The notes below the pieces were generated by a model. That model saw only the letters and a list, made by a program, of their open reading frames with translations. It did no database searches and was not told the origin of the DNA. Shown here piece by piece: positions 43,216 to 55,237 of a stretch of 64,000 nucleotides of DNA; position 1 is the first letter of the stretch, and every line of letters starts with the position of its first letter. Origin of the DNA: Exophiala sp. HKRS030 (Eukaryota > Ascomycota > Eurotiomycetes > Chaetothyriales > Herpotrichiellaceae); contig JAHWDD010000001.1 in NCBI GenBank assembly GCA_023897205.1, positions 1,736,001-1,800,000 of the forward strand, read 5' to 3'. Position numbers and translations under genes: made by a program.

Positions 43216-44312
43216 ATGGCGTCTACGGACGGGGATATTCTTCCTTCATATAACACCCTCTTTCCCGAGGATGGGCCTGCTGCTAACCAGACCAATGTCG
43301 GTCGAAGGCGTTATACCACCATCACCCTTCGCGAGATATACTATCCCGGCGGCTGCCCGTGCCACCCCAAGGAGAAGAAGCCTGACAAGAAGGGCAAGCG
43401 AAAACAACAAGACACCGCCACTCCCACCAATCAATTCCGCATCGAAGACTCTCTTGATCTTCCGATATGGGTCGGTCACGCTCGCCCAACCCTGACTCAG
43501 CGGACGAACAGCCAGAGCAGCGGCAGCTCCAGCTCGAACAGCAGCACATCAGGAGATTCGAGATCCTCAAAAGCGCGACCTTGGGACTCCTTTCTCCGCA
43601 GAACCTCCAGCTAGAAGCCGTCGAAGTCGATTCTGAAGTGCATGCACAGGAGCAAACCACGACTCGGCCATGCTTCACCACCAGCTCTATGAAATGGTGG
43701 AAGCAGAAGATAATGCTCCCGCCGTCCTTCGACATCTTTCCGTCCAAGCACGATCCCAGTCAGGGAAATAAAGTTTCAGGTCTGGTAACAGACCGGGAAA
43801 GTGCCGAGAAGCCATATCCTCTTGCCCACATTCAGTATCCAGGATGGCAAGGCATGACCCAGATGACCATCAAGATGACAATGTACAACATAACTCGCGA
43901 AATGCACTACGAGCACCGTATCGACCCTGACGAGCCTCGAGCTCGCTGGACCGTGTCTCGGATCGGCACCAAGCGCGAATATGTCATGAAATGCACCACC
44001 GATTCCAATTTGGGCGGATTCAAATGGCACTGCCTGACTACACCAGAGCTCACTTCGATCCCGGCCCTGGACGACGGCCACCCCTGGGCTAACGGCAACA
44101 TTGTCTTGTCCGGCCCTGATGGCAGTCTCATTGCGGCTTACAAGCAGCGTCGGGATTGGCAGGTTCTCGGGTCGCTGGTAATCTTCACCGACACTTTACA
44201 TCGTGACGATCACGAGACTAAACCCGTTCTCAACATCGAGACCATCACGGCGAGTTGTCTCGCCATTGTTCTTTACGAAAGGGTTGGGTGGCAAAATTTG
44301 CTTGGGAGTTGA
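43216..44312 (+). CDS. unknown protein from two overlapping frames, probably two exons
   Basis: Two frames overlap by about 150 nt. The first (ATG 43216, stop at 43612-43614) starts MASTDGDILPSYNTLFPED and becomes Ser-rich. The second (ATG 43467 to 44312, 281 aa) holds the only part that looks like a folded domain, starting near KWWKQK and ending in alternating hydrophobic strands. The simplest model is one gene with a short intron, for example 43471-43517 (donor GTCGGT, acceptor AGAG, 47 nt, frame kept), giving about 350 residues. The donor is weak and the junction uncertain; the second frame may instead stand alone. I do not recognise the family. A beta-rich tubby-like or DUF6593-like fold is a guess. 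Confidence 0.55.
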
Positions 44313-46209
44313 GATGTGATTTGTGTGCCATACGTGGCATGTAACTGTATACGTTGGGCAGGGTTGTTGTTGCCTCACGGCAGCATCCCATTTCTCCCCT
44401 CTCATATACGAGTCTCGATCCCACCGCAAACGATGTTGGGAATTCCCTTGCGACGTTTTAGGAGTCAGATTTTGATTTGAGATACCCCCTCCGATTTTTA
44501 CACAGCCTCAGGGCTGATGTTTGATATGTGTAAGACTCCCTGCAGCTGGGAGTCGTTGATCTTAGTCAGATAGTTTTTGTACAATCGAGATGAATGATGA
44601 ATTTATGGTCTCTCGGACGACAAATCCTGTACACTTTGCCCCTGCTGTACACCGAAATATTCATTAGGCCTCCTAACGTCAGAGCAATAAGGACGTAGTA
44701 GGACGACAAATCCGTAATGCTGGCTGGTGACAGCTTGTAAAAATCGTCTGATTACCAATTGGGAATCAACGAGATCAGACAGTACGAGTAGGAGCGGACC
44801 TTATACGTGTCTGTCAGTCAGCAGGGTGACAGCGGTGCGGACAAACCTATGTACGTGTCGAAAGGAGACTGTCACGGCCAGTCAGCGACAAGAACAACGG
44901 AGATGTCGACGCCCGGCCACCAGTGGGAAGGTTGGGAGAAGATTCCGTCATCTGCCCAACGTCGCCTGGGTCCCTGGATGATGATCCATCGAACTCGACA
45001 AGGGCATGGATGTCGGCATATAACAGTAATTTTCCCTAACTCCTCCGTACGGAATTCTGCTTAGAAGATCCTGCATCTCCGTCTCCCCCGAGTGTAAGAC
45101 GTATTCGCTGTTTTCGTATCCGTATTCTGTTCGAATACCAATCTAGGCAAGGTACCACCACTATCGAATTGTCCTGGAACCTTTTCATGGCCTCTTGGTC
45201 AAATGATCCAGACAATAAGTAAGATCTCAAGAGGGCACGGATAGATTCTCAAGACCAATCTACAAGATCCTGAATTGTCTATAAGCTGTGGAGTACAGCA
45301 ATGAGATGATACTGTATATTGTATTTTGAGGGTTGTGGCTGTTAGAACCGGAGTACCCTACACTTGAGGATTGTCAATTTTAGATATTTCTAGGCACAAA
45401 GCGCCCTGGAATCGCAAGCTTGTTGGGGGCCTTGATAAAGGAAAGGCTTTTAACCAAAAGTATCCATCTAGGCGTCGCTAAAGGCAAACATTTCTAGGCA
45501 GGCAAGGCCTATACTACCCTGAAACAACGTAGCTTATCAGGGCTTAAGAAGTGCGGGGGAGCCCCAGAATCACTATAAGGTAAATAAGTAAATCTTCATA
45601 CTGTGTAAATAAACTACATCAATGTGTTGCATGTTACACTGGCTCGCTAAATCATCATGATAATTCAAAACAGTAGTCTACAATGCTCGAACAACAGCAG
45701 AGCCAGCAAGATGATCCCCAAGCCAGGTAAGGAAGTCTTTACAGCCAGAAGAATCCACACACCATCTTCTCGGCTATATCAAAAACCAAACCACCAAAAG
45801 GTGCGGGGGTTGAAGCCGATGAGCCGACTACTTTTATATTTACAATACCGAGTTGCAGTGCGCAGTAGGTGAGTAAGAAGGTTGTTGATCCTTTGTTGAC
45901 TCGGAATGATATTCGAGATAAGCCGACAAAGTCGAGTCGACCGGTCTATTGTACTCGTTACTGTATGAATTGATATCTGATCACGCACTCTACGGCGAAC
46001 GCCTCGGGACTGCCACGCTTTCGTCTGAGGTTCTGCTTGATGTGCTAACAACGTCATTTGTGACCAATACAGATCTCTTGGATTCCTTCGACCAAACATT
46101 TGACCATCGGTGCCCCCGAAGAAGCTATAGACACTTCCACCGTGCGTAGCCGAAAGGGGGTTCCGAGCGGACAGGAGAAGCAAGCGAGTCTGGCGAAGTA
46201 TCGCAGAAA
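44313..46209. other. long intergenic region, possible element relic
   Basis: About 1.9 kb without a convincing gene. The stretch 45380-45600 holds repeated CTAGGC words (TTTCTAGGCA at 45388 and 45491, TCTAGGCG at 45467) and a short hairpin CCCTGA/TCAGGG (45517-45542). This might be the remnant of a small repeat element. The right end contains the acyl-CoA synthetase promoter. Confidence 0.45.
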
Positions 46210-48160
46210 ATGGCACAAGATCCTCTTCCTCCTCCACTACATCCCGCCAATGTGCCAGAATCCTTCAACTTTGGATCTCACATCGTCGACTACTGGGCCA
46301 ACGAGCTTCCCCAACAGGTCGCGCTCCACTGGACAGATCAAACGCTCTCGCGAGAGAAGCAGCTCACGTACGCCCACTTCTCACGTCAATCTCAACGAGT
46401 CGCCAAACTGCTGACCTCCCTGGGGGTCTCACAAGGAGAGAAATGTGTAATCATCCTCCCTCGAATTCCAGAATGGTGGGAAATTGCGACGGCGTGTCTT
46501 CGAGCGGGCATCGTCTTGTGTCCCTGCACGACACTCCTCGTCGACAAGGACATCGAATTTCGTCTCCGAGCCAGTAAAGCAGCGCTGTTTGTGGGTGACG
46601 AGGCTTCCGTATCCAAACTCCTCCGGGTCAAGCAGAATTGTCCAGACCTACGAACCATTCTACAGATAGGGGGAGGCCGTGATGGTGGTGGTGATGGTGG
46701 CGGCAACAACACTCGTACAGGAGGAGTCATCATCATCGACTTTCACAGATCTCTATCCCGTATCCCAGAGACCACTCACTTTGAAACTCCCAAATCTTTG
46801 ACGTCTACATCTCCAGCTCTCATCTTCTTCACCTCGGGAACCACCGGCCCTCCCAAGATGGTCCGACACCCACAGGCCTACCCTCTGGCCCACGTCCTGA
46901 CGGGGACTCACTGGCTCCGCCTCTCCCCAGACTCTGTGTACTGGAACCTCTCGGAACAAGGTTGGGCCAAGGCAGCATGGTCCTTTTTCGCCTCCTGGAC
47001 GTGCGGAGCGACTCTGTTCGTCCACGATGACCGCCTGGCTTTCACTCCTCGAAGGACAATGGCGGTCCTGACAAAATTCCCCATCACCACACTTTGCGCC
47101 CCTCCCACGGTCTACAGACAACTCGTGCTGGACGAGAACGTCAAGTTCTTCGAACAATCCGGTCTCAAAAAAAGGCTCCGGCACGCCTGTGGCGCCGGGG
47201 AACCTCTCAACGGAGGAGTGATCAAGAAATGGGCCGAACTCACCGGTTTCGACATTTACGATGGTTATGGCCAGACAGAGACCATCCTCGTGTGTGCGAA
47301 CCAGGCGGTCAACCCGATCAAATTTGGGAGCATGGGGAAACCAATCCCCGGTGTACCGTTGGTGATTATCGACTCGGATGGGAAAGTGACGAAAGATGAA
47401 GAGGAAGGGGATATAGCTATTTGTGTTGACGATGATGGCCACTCTCAATCGCCCATCGGTCTTTTTGACGGATACATCACCACAACCAGCTCTCAATCCG
47501 GGTCGTCATCATCATCGTCTGTTTCTTCCTCTTCTTCCTCGGAAAGTCTTGATCGTAAAGTCAAACGATTCCCAGTCGGCAAGAAATATTACCTCACGGG
47601 TGACCGAGCTTATCGTGATTCACAAGGTTACTTTTGGTTCGTGGGACGCGGTGACGATGTTATAAATTCTAGTGGTTACAGAATAGGTGAGTTTCCATTT
47701 TACCTTTTTTCAAAGACGGACACAATACTTTATACTCATCACCCACATACCAATGTGGGTGTTTTGTCTTCATCTGTCTCCATCTCTGACAGACCAAAAA
47801 AAAACAGGTCCATTTGAAGTCGAATCCACACTCAAACTACATCCATCCGTGGTCGAGTCTGCCGTTGTGGCCTCACCGGACCCTATCAGAGATGAAGTCG
47901 TCAAGGCCTTTGTGGTGCTGACCGATGCGGCGGCGGCGGCGAAGTTGTCTTCGACTCAGTCACGCGACGACTTGACCCTCGAACTTCAAAACTTTTGCAA
48001 GGAAAACGCCGCCCCTTACAAGTACCCTCGCAAGATCGAGTTTGTCGACGCCTCCTTCCTACCCAAAACCATCAGTGGGAAGATTCGAAGGGCAGAGTTG
48101 AAAAGGCTCGAAAAGGAGAGGTACCACGCAGATCCAAGACAAAGGAAGGCGAAGATGTAG
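46210..48160 (+). CDS. AMP-forming acyl-CoA synthetase (medium-chain ACSM-like)
   Basis: Two exons, 46210-47686 and 47808-48160, give about 609 residues. The P-loop [13 protein letters not shown] (206-218), the DGYGQTE motif, [10 protein letters not shown] and the C-terminal catalytic Lys in [10 protein letters not shown] define the adenylate-forming superfamily. The 121-nt intron interrupts the hinge region right after GYRI and restores GPFEVES. Expected activity is ATP-dependent ligation of a fatty or aromatic acid to CoA. A run of Ser codons (about residues 425-445) forms a loop absent from bacterial relatives. No peroxisomal SKL-type signal is present: the C-terminus is KAKM. The gene stands alone between long intergenic regions. 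Confidence 0.93.
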
Positions 48161-48586
48161 CTTTTTTCCCCCATATTTTTCCTGGGATGTAGCACAATAT
48201 TATTTGTCTATTTATATTTTGCCTGAAGAGAAAAAATCCCCCCTACACCGACAACTCGACAACCCTCCTGCAATAGTCATTGTGATCAAAGCAAAGCACA
48301 TCGACCATCTCAACATCTAGGTAGTATCAATGCTCGTGGACATGTTCGAGTAAAGTAGTGGATTCATCTCCCCAAGGCTAGCATGGAAAAGGGGTTTCCG
48401 TAACCCATGCATGAAGACAACATGTTCAGTGTTTCTACCAATGCGATTGTAATGAAGTATGATTACCTCTTATTACCTCTTCTACCTAAACGCTGATACT
48501 GTCTACTAATGGTGGATAATAACAATGATACAGAGTGTAACAATACCCATCCACCACGACGTACTCCGTCTACCTGTTCTCAAGAA
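48161..48586. other. convergent 3' flank
   Basis: No gene seen. Contains CATCTAGGTAGTA (48315-48327) and a short TTACCTCT tandem repeat near 48464-48481. Confidence 0.5.
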
Positions 48587-51500
48587 TCACCTCACTGTCC
48601 CTGATCCTAGCACTTTCCCCAAGACCCAAAAGATGGTTTTGACAAACCAACCAACAATCCCAAATAGTCCCAACACGATCCCCAGAACCCGTAAAAGGAA
48701 AACACCCACTGCCGCAAAGACGAGTAAGTATAACGCACTCCTTGCACAATCAATCACGAATCCCCCTGCAGTCTCGCCCTTGGATACTTTGAGCTTCAAC
48801 TTGCCAGTTTTTGAATACACAAACACAAGGGCCCAGAGTCTCCAAGCAGTCGTGGTCATGACCTGACTCATTTGCCAACCACGTTCCAATGCTTGCCATC
48901 CTATCTTCATGGCCTGCGGGTGATTCTTGATCCACATCTTTGTCGCCTCGAATGGCACCAGGACTAAGTCACTGACGGCTCCACCTCCAAATGATCCGAG
49001 GCCAGGGAGTTGTACTTCAATTGTACCAATACTTGTCCCACTAGTATTTCGATTTCTCGGAAGGCCAATACACGAGATCGCAAGCCCTGTCGGTGTCGGG
49101 ACTCTGAGGCGAGAGCCGCTGGCTAACCTTACACCCTGGCTACTATTCGGTTTGCGGACAGGACCAGCTGATCCGATGACCGGCGAACTGCAGCTTCTTT
49201 GCCTCTTGTGTGAACCTGGCGTTGATGACTTCTGCTTAGACACCAATTCATTTCGTGAGCTTGCGGCTTTCTTGAAAGGAGTCGCAGGTGTTCTTGGCTG
49301 AGCTGAAAGTTCAATAGGGGACCTCCCTGTAGGTCGCAGTTTTGATCTCCTCGGACTAGATGTGTTCTCTTCGGTCAGATGGATCTCAGGCGGAGGTCGA
49401 TTACCCTTTTGATTTTTGCCATAATCCCATCCCTCGCTCTCACTGGCGCTGCTTGGACTATGGGCCTCAGACCAGATGGTTTTACCAGGACTTCCCATGG
49501 AGCTTGGGCTTGGGTGTCCAAGGCAACTTCCATGTACATCTTGCTCTTTACAACAGTCGGGACAACAGACGTCATGGCATTCCTGGTTCTCTCCATGTTG
49601 ATGCTCATTTCCGCTAGCATCAGACTCCTCCGGTAACCCTGGAAGTGGGCTGCCAGTTGGATGAATCAGTTTAGAACCCTCGTCTACTCTTTCTCCGTTC
49701 TTTTGGTGGCCGGACGTATGGATGACACCACCGAGACCGGGACGCTTGACGTCTACGAAGCCGTTGTGACAGCGGCTGCATTTCCTCGTCAGACCAGGGC
49801 GGTTCACTTTTGTATTCTCTCCTTCTTTGTGTATATCTGTCCCCGTCGAATGCTCTTGACCTGACTGGACTCGTGGCCGTAAGGGTGGCGGAACCAGGCT
49901 TCGTTCTGGGTCCAAGGGGCTTCTTGTTGACACGCTCCCTTCCCATTCTGTTTCTCCCCACAAAGGCACAGGTCCCATCGATGTCAGGTTTGAGTGTTTG
50001 TGCACGGGCATCATCTTCGGAACATCGTGCATATTTTGGTCTCGGACGGGCATTGTTGGACGGGACATACCTCTTGGCCTGACTCTGGGCAGCAGCATCG
50101 GCATGATCGAATCGCTACTCATATTCATACCGGTGTTCATGAAAATGCCGGGTGTGTCTGGTGGAGCTGGCCTTTTCGGCACTCGAGGGCGGCCAGTATT
50201 CGTCATCCGAGGATCTGGCATCGAAGGTCTTGGTCCCACCATTAGCTGCCTGGGAAGACCAGGCCGGCTGATAGTAGTGCTTGTGAGAGTGGAAGTGGTA
50301 TTCGATAAGAGGTCGTGGTCGTCCCTGCTCCTGTTCGGCATCCGCATCGCTGTTGGTGGCATCGACCTCGGACCTTCTGTTCTCACCAACATTGGTCTCG
50401 TCATAGTTGGCGAATGTTGCTTTGGCGGATTGTCGTATATGGGTACTGGCATCGGCCTTACACCCAAGGGGCCGTTGCCCTTTCTTGTTTGCGGCGGTGG
50501 ATGAGTCTGTCGCGCAAGTCGTGTGAATGGATACGCTGGGTTTCCCCCTCTCGGGCCTCGAGGACTTTCTGCTGGTGGGCTCATGACATTCTTCGAGCTG
50601 ACTAGATTGTCCCTTACCGTACCCAATTCCATAGGTGTTGAAGCCTGTCGCAACCGGGACGGGCCATTGTTCATCGGCAGACATGGTAGATCTTTCTGAG
50701 CTATAGCACGGCCAGTGCTTCCTTGGCTCGTGGGATCTGGAAACTCTCTTGCTGTCTCCTTTTCTTCTCCGCCTAAAAAAGGGTTCTGCGTTGCTATAGT
50801 CCGATATTCTTGTGACGGGGAACGTGGTGTGTCTCCTGGTAAAGTCGGGAGATCTTTGTCAACATTGCAAGGCCCGAAGTTGCGCAAGGGTGCAGGTACG
50901 GGTGCAGAGGAAGATCTGAGATCGGTTTCAAGTTTTGGAGGTCGTAGCACGGTGTCATCGCTTTCATCGATTGCAGGCGAATCTGATTTTGCACCGTCCC
51001 GTTTGCCCTTCGGTGGTGTTCCTACTGGTTTTCTCCGAACACCCGGCTCTCCAGGCGACTGCTTTTGCCGCATCTGTGGACTTATTGTCCTTATGGGGAC
51101 TTCCCGATGCATCTCGGACTCCCTGACATGCCTGTAGAAAGCAAATGTATCTCCATTGCTCGACCGTGAATTCTGTCCAAGCGGCTTGATCGGGGCACTG
51201 AGTTCGCCAACAGAAGAGCCACGCTCACGTGCCACCAGTTTCGGGGGCAATCTCAGTCGCTGATGTGGTGGTGAGAGCCTCTCTTTGCGCTGTTTCGGGG
51301 GAGGCGTCTCCTGCTCGAAATCAGAACTGATCCATTCATCCCCTCTTTGTCGCCATCGACCATGAGGAACTGGAGATTTGCCGTCGACAGAACTGCTAGC
51401 ACTATGGGAGCCTGGAGTCACCACGCCGGTCCGCGGATTGGCTCCTCGAGCAATCAAATAGTCTTCCTTATGGAGGGGTCGATGCATATCCACGTAGGCA

Positions 51501-52006
51501 CTCGAAACTCGCAGATATGTTCCTGCCGCTGGGCCAGATTCTCGACCGGGTGCCTTCGAAGGCGCTTCTACCACGGGCCCGATGAAGATGGCTGTCTGCC
51601 TCCTTGATTGATCCAAGGGGATGGACCATGCATCCACCCCCTGAGGTGCTGCGAGTGTCGCAACTTCGTCAGTCTGAGTTTGGGCTTGAGAAATGCGTGA
51701 CGCCTCCTCGTTATTTATCAGGCGTTGGTGGCGTTGTGAGGCGGCGAGCTCGGCTCTCTCAGCCGTGTGAAAATGAGCCACAGAGTCAACCGCTTGCTGT
51801 TTCTGAAAGTCAAATACAGCCTGGCTGCTGTGTCTATGTCTTGATTCGTTCTTTTGGATGCCGGCGTAGGTTACAGTCTCACTTGGAATCCTGGAATCCC
51901 ACACGTCCTTCTGAGAGCTGAATGAAGAACAGGTCGAGAATGAGAATTTTCTGAGAGGTCGAGAAGAACGTGGAAGGAAGGGAGGATTCGAGGATCTAGA
52001 TGGCAT
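48587..52006 (-). CDS. large disordered protein with C-terminal membrane segment, unknown
   Basis: One uninterrupted frame of 1139 residues from ATG 52006; an upstream extension lacks an ATG. Most of the sequence is Pro/Ser/Arg/Met-rich and should be disordered. A Cys/His-rich patch around residues 800-870 (C-x2-C, then CHDVCCPDCC and a further Cys) could bind zinc. The last ~90 residues hold an amphipathic Trp-rich stretch and a strongly hydrophobic segment (LLVFAAVGVFLLRVLGIVLG) ending near the C-terminus, so the protein is probably tail-anchored. I recognise no family. It lies 252 bp downstream of the Nur1-like gene in the same direction, and both encode membrane proteins with long disordered regions. 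Confidence 0.8.
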   Translation of the reverse strand: MPSRSSNPPFLPRSSRPLRKFSFSTCSSFSSQKDVWDSRIPSETVTYAGIQKNESRHRHSSQAVFDFQKQQAVDSVAHFHTAERAELAASQRHQRLINNEEASRISQAQTQTDEVATLAAPQGVDAWSIPLDQSRRQTAIFIGPVVEAPSKAPGRESGPAAGTYLRVSSAYVDMHRPLHKEDYLIARGANPRTGVVTPGSHSASSSVDGKSPVPHGRWRQRGDEWISSDFEQETPPPKQRKERLSPPHQRLRLPPKLVARERGSSVGELSAPIKPLGQNSRSSNGDTFAFYRHVRESEMHREVPIRTISPQMRQKQSPGEPGVRRKPVGTPPKGKRDGAKSDSPAIDESDDTVLRPPKLETDLRSSSAPVPAPLRNFGPCNVDKDLPTLPGDTPRSPSQEYRTIATQNPFLGGEEKETAREFPDPTSQGSTGRAIAQKDLPCLPMNNGPSRLRQASTPMELGTVRDNLVSSKNVMSPPAESPRGPRGGNPAYPFTRLARQTHPPPQTRKGNGPLGVRPMPVPIYDNPPKQHSPTMTRPMLVRTEGPRSMPPTAMRMPNRSRDDHDLLSNTTSTLTSTTISRPGLPRQLMVGPRPSMPDPRMTNTGRPRVPKRPAPPDTPGIFMNTGMNMSSDSIMPMLLPRVRPRGMSRPTMPVRDQNMHDVPKMMPVHKHSNLTSMGPVPLWGETEWEGSVSTRSPLDPERSLVPPPLRPRVQSGQEHSTGTDIHKEGENTKVNRPGLTRKCSRCHNGFVDVKRPGLGGVIHTSGHQKNGERVDEGSKLIHPTGSPLPGLPEESDASGNEHQHGENQECHDVCCPDCCKEQDVHGSCLGHPSPSSMGSPGKTIWSEAHSPSSASESEGWDYGKNQKGNRPPPEIHLTEENTSSPRRSKLRPTGRSPIELSAQPRTPATPFKKAASSRNELVSKQKSSTPGSHKRQRSCSSPVIGSAGPVRKPNSSQGVRLASGSRLRVPTPTGLAISCIGLPRNRNTSGTSIGTIEVQLPGLGSFGGGAVSDLVLVPFEATKMWIKNHPQAMKIGWQALERGWQMSQVMTTTAWRLWALVFVYSKTGKLKLKVSKGETAGGFVIDCARSALYLLVFAAVGVFLLRVLGIVLGLFGIVGWFVKTIFWVLGKVLGSGTVR

Positions 52007-52258
52007 AGTAACCGTAAGAGTGGTTGCTGTGATATGAGATATGGTGGTGGCATATACAGGTCTGTGCACGAGGTTGGTGCTGAGGACAACGCCCCATGAA
52101 ATTTGGTATTCCAAGATCCAGATGTCTCACCACCCAACTACATGATAGGCCGTGCCCAACTAACAAGAAGGAACGACCGAGCGCCAGCGTGAGAACCACA
52201 GAATGAGAAGGGGTTGACGTGGCCATTGTAAAAACGAGGCTGGATTCTGATATACTAG

Positions 52259-53615
52259 CTAGAAACGGCCGCTCTCTCTTCGATGTCTATCGGGCTTCAA
52301 ATGTCCCCATCTTTGAGATGCGGCAATTGTGTTTATTCCTCCAGCAGGCACACTCATCCGCTTATCAGGACTGATCGATCGTTTCTCGGGGCTTTGAGTG
52401 AGACGCTCCCGTGCGAAATTGCTCGAAGTACTCTTTCTGAGAGGAGATGCAGCATGTGAATAGACGCCAAGGCTCCCACCATCACCACCAGCAGGAAGTG
52501 GGCGAAAGTTTGGCTGACGCATGGCAGTCAACGGCCTTACTGAAGAACTCGGCTGTATCGCTTGTGCAGGGGACTTGAGATCAGGGGTAGAGACACGATG
52601 TCGTAAATTGCTCGAGAGCGCCGTGTCTGGATCAGTATACTGAGAGTAATTTGCGTTGGCGTGTGTGTTAAAGCCACGATTAATGACTACCATTGGTGTG
52701 TACACCTCCACTGTATTATACTGCTCGTCACGGCCAGCGCTGTAGGAGGCATTTTCACTAAACTGTGTGCCAACATCCCTGTAGATTGGCTGCGTCCGTG
52801 GTCGAACATATTTCGTATCATATTCATGCATGACCTCTTTCGAAATAAACGCCGTGTCTTTGGTCTGAGTAGCAAAGCTTGACTGAAGATACCATAGTTG
52901 AACCGATAGAAGGAATGCGAGGAACATGGTGACGACGATGGTGACGCTCGGTCGAGGATCAGAGGCGATTGTTGGCAAGAAAAGCCAATAAATGAGGATA
53001 TGACCCGGGCTGAAGTAACAGAAAATGCGCAGCGACACAGGCAAAGGGTCCCAAATTGCGACTTCCCAAACATCTCGTTTCGGGTCTGGATGTGCTCTGG
53101 ACTGGGCCGACTCTGTCCCAAGGATAGTAGAAAGGAATCGTAGGGGGGAGGAAGAGACAGGAGAAGAGTCAACTCGTACTCGCTTCGCCGAAGGAGTGCT
53201 GGGAACTGTATCGATGGAATTCTCGAAGAGTCGGTAGTGCTTCTTGCGTGAAAATGTGTAGGCTGCATTCAAGAGGCATAGACTGGTCAAGAACAGAACT
53301 ATGAGTCTACTCTGTATCGACGGTTACTATGGCATACCAAACCATTTTTCTTCAACTTACCAGCCATGCTGTCCAAGCGACTCGTGGAACATCCCCGAAC
53401 ACATCGTCATAGCTGCGGGATGTGGACTTTGAATTCGCCCTTGCGACGATGAAGAATACATTCAAGAAGACACCGATTGGCGTAGCCCATTCTTTCTCAA
53501 GTTGATCCCAGCCGTTTGATTCGATCTCTTCCGAAAGCCATAGAAGGAAGTCGTAAGGGTTGAGGGAAGCCTTGACTCTGTCGATAAGCGGCTGACGCCT
53601 CACGTACTTGGGCAT
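52259..53615 (-). CDS. NUR1: Nur1/Mug154-family nuclear rim protein
   Basis: Two exons, 53615-53361 and 53311-52259 (49-nt intron), give about 435 residues. The start MPKYVRRQPL and LNPYDFLLWLSEEIE are the hallmark N-terminus of the Nur1/Mug154 (DUF2418) family. Two or three membrane segments follow (around 85-105, 165-185 and 190-210). The rest is Ser/Arg/Pro-rich and probably disordered. In budding yeast Nur1, with Heh1, tethers rDNA and telomeres to the inner nuclear membrane. This acceptor (GATACAG) was chosen over a later TAG because it alone keeps frame with SRLIVLFLTS. It is divergent from the V-ATPase subunit gene. Confidence 0.88.
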
Positions 53616-54023
53616 CGTATGGAGGAAAGAGTGTCTTGAAAATAGTCGATAATAGACATCTCCTGCGCAGGGAGATGAGTCCCAAGAGGATTCGAGATCG
53701 AGGTTGAGAATGTGAGGAATTGCAGGACAAGGACTCTGGCTGCGGAGAAAGTGGTACTGTATTACTCTGGACCTAGTAAACAAAGGAAGCAGCCACTCAG
53801 AGATCGAATCTCGATAAGATAAGCTGCAGGTACAGAATACTGCACTTCAATTCCACCTGCGCCTGCAACATCGTCATTTCTCCCGCAAAACCCATTGCTC
53901 GAACCGCTTTCATGGCACTTTAAAGCTCGACCATATTGAAACAAATCGACTGTCACTGCTTGGAATCAATTCTAAGGACATTGAGCAACAGATCCAGCTC
54001 GTCTTTAAGAAGCCTTGCCCGCC
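53616..54023. promoter_or_regulatory. divergent promoter, NUR1/VMA7
   Basis: A 408-bp region between divergent start codons, expected to hold both promoters. No coding sequence of its own seen. Confidence 0.5.
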
Positions 54024-54565
54024 ATGGCCACCCCGGCTTCCGCGTACAAGGTACATTGGACTTCCATGCCTGGGGAACCAATCTAACAATCATATCCCAG
54101 GACCGGCAATTCATAGCTGTTATAGGCGATGAAGAGTAAGCTTACTGGGCCACCTGCATGTTTTCTCTCTAACGATTGCCTCCTGCAGCTCTGTCACAGG
54201 ACTACTACTCGCTGGCGTTGGTCATATCACCGATCCTCCAGATGCACAGAAGAACTTTCTTGTTTGCGACGGGAAAACAGAGAAGTCAACGATAGAGCAA
54301 GCCTTCCACAAATTTACACAAGAACGAAAGGACATTGGCATTGTTTTGATAAACCAACATGTACGTCTTGTCATCCAAAGGAAAGGGCAAGTTGTTGAGT
54401 CTGCAAGACTGACTCCTGTCATAGCTCGCAGAAGTAATACGAGAGGCTGTCGACAAATTTCAGGACCCTTTCCCTGCAGTGCTGGAAATACCAAGCAAAG
54501 ATCATCCGTATGATCCAGAAAAGGACAGTGTACTTCGAAGAGTGAGAAGACTATTTGGCGAGTGA
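54024..54565 (+). CDS. VMA7: V-type proton ATPase subunit F
   Basis: Four exons, 54024-54050, 54101-54135, 54189-54360 and 54425-54565, encode 124 residues, normal for the family. The first two exons are tiny (27 and 35 nt). Motifs are [20 protein letters not shown] at the N-terminus, IVLINQHLAEVIRE in the middle and a conserved [14 protein letters not shown] near the end. Every junction keeps frame and restores these motifs. The protein sits in the central stalk of the vacuolar V1 sector and couples ATP hydrolysis to rotation. Confidence 0.97.
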
Positions 54566-55237
54566 GACGTTATAAACCTGCAGCAAGTATGGGGAATTTG
54601 TTATCTGGCACACAGGACTATCCTGGGAGGAGGTCATTATTGGGCCAGGCTCATACTTGACTTGAATGCGCTCGGTTCGATGATATGTATATGATTACTT
54701 GTGCCAAACTCATGCGGCAATTGGAGACTGGTGTTACGAGGCGTTTGCGGCATGTTTGCCACCAGCATTGATATCCAAGAGCCAAGTATCAGCATCTCTG
54801 GAGAGGTCAGTCGGAAGATTGGGCGTGCGTGGCTGATAGGTACACTGGCATGAACAGCTCACTACCTACATCCACAATCCATAGTGATTTAAGAGGAAAT
54901 ATAGGAATTTTTTCAAAAAAACTGCATTGTGCTGGCATATTTTTCGATCATATTTCTTCGTAGTTATCCGAATAAGATATGGATCGAACGGCGTTTCCCT
55001 CGCTAAAAGGATTGCAAGCCATTGCCTCACCCTCTCATACTCCGTGCTTGGTATGTTATGGCCAGAATGGTCGGCGAAGCTCACTCCGTCTAGCGTAAAT
55101 TTGCTCCACCGTACTTCTTCGCCGTGTTAGCCCCATTTTCTCCGACGTCAAAGAAGCGTCCTCTACCTGTACAAAGTACCAGCTTGCAAAGACCTTTCCC
55201 TTGAACCAACACAGCACTTCCGGCCAAGCTGTCCAAC
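54566..55237. other. intergenic, NDUFA5 promoter
   Basis: About 670 bp between two rightward genes. No gene seen. It holds the V-ATPase 3' flank and the next promoter. Confidence 0.5.
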
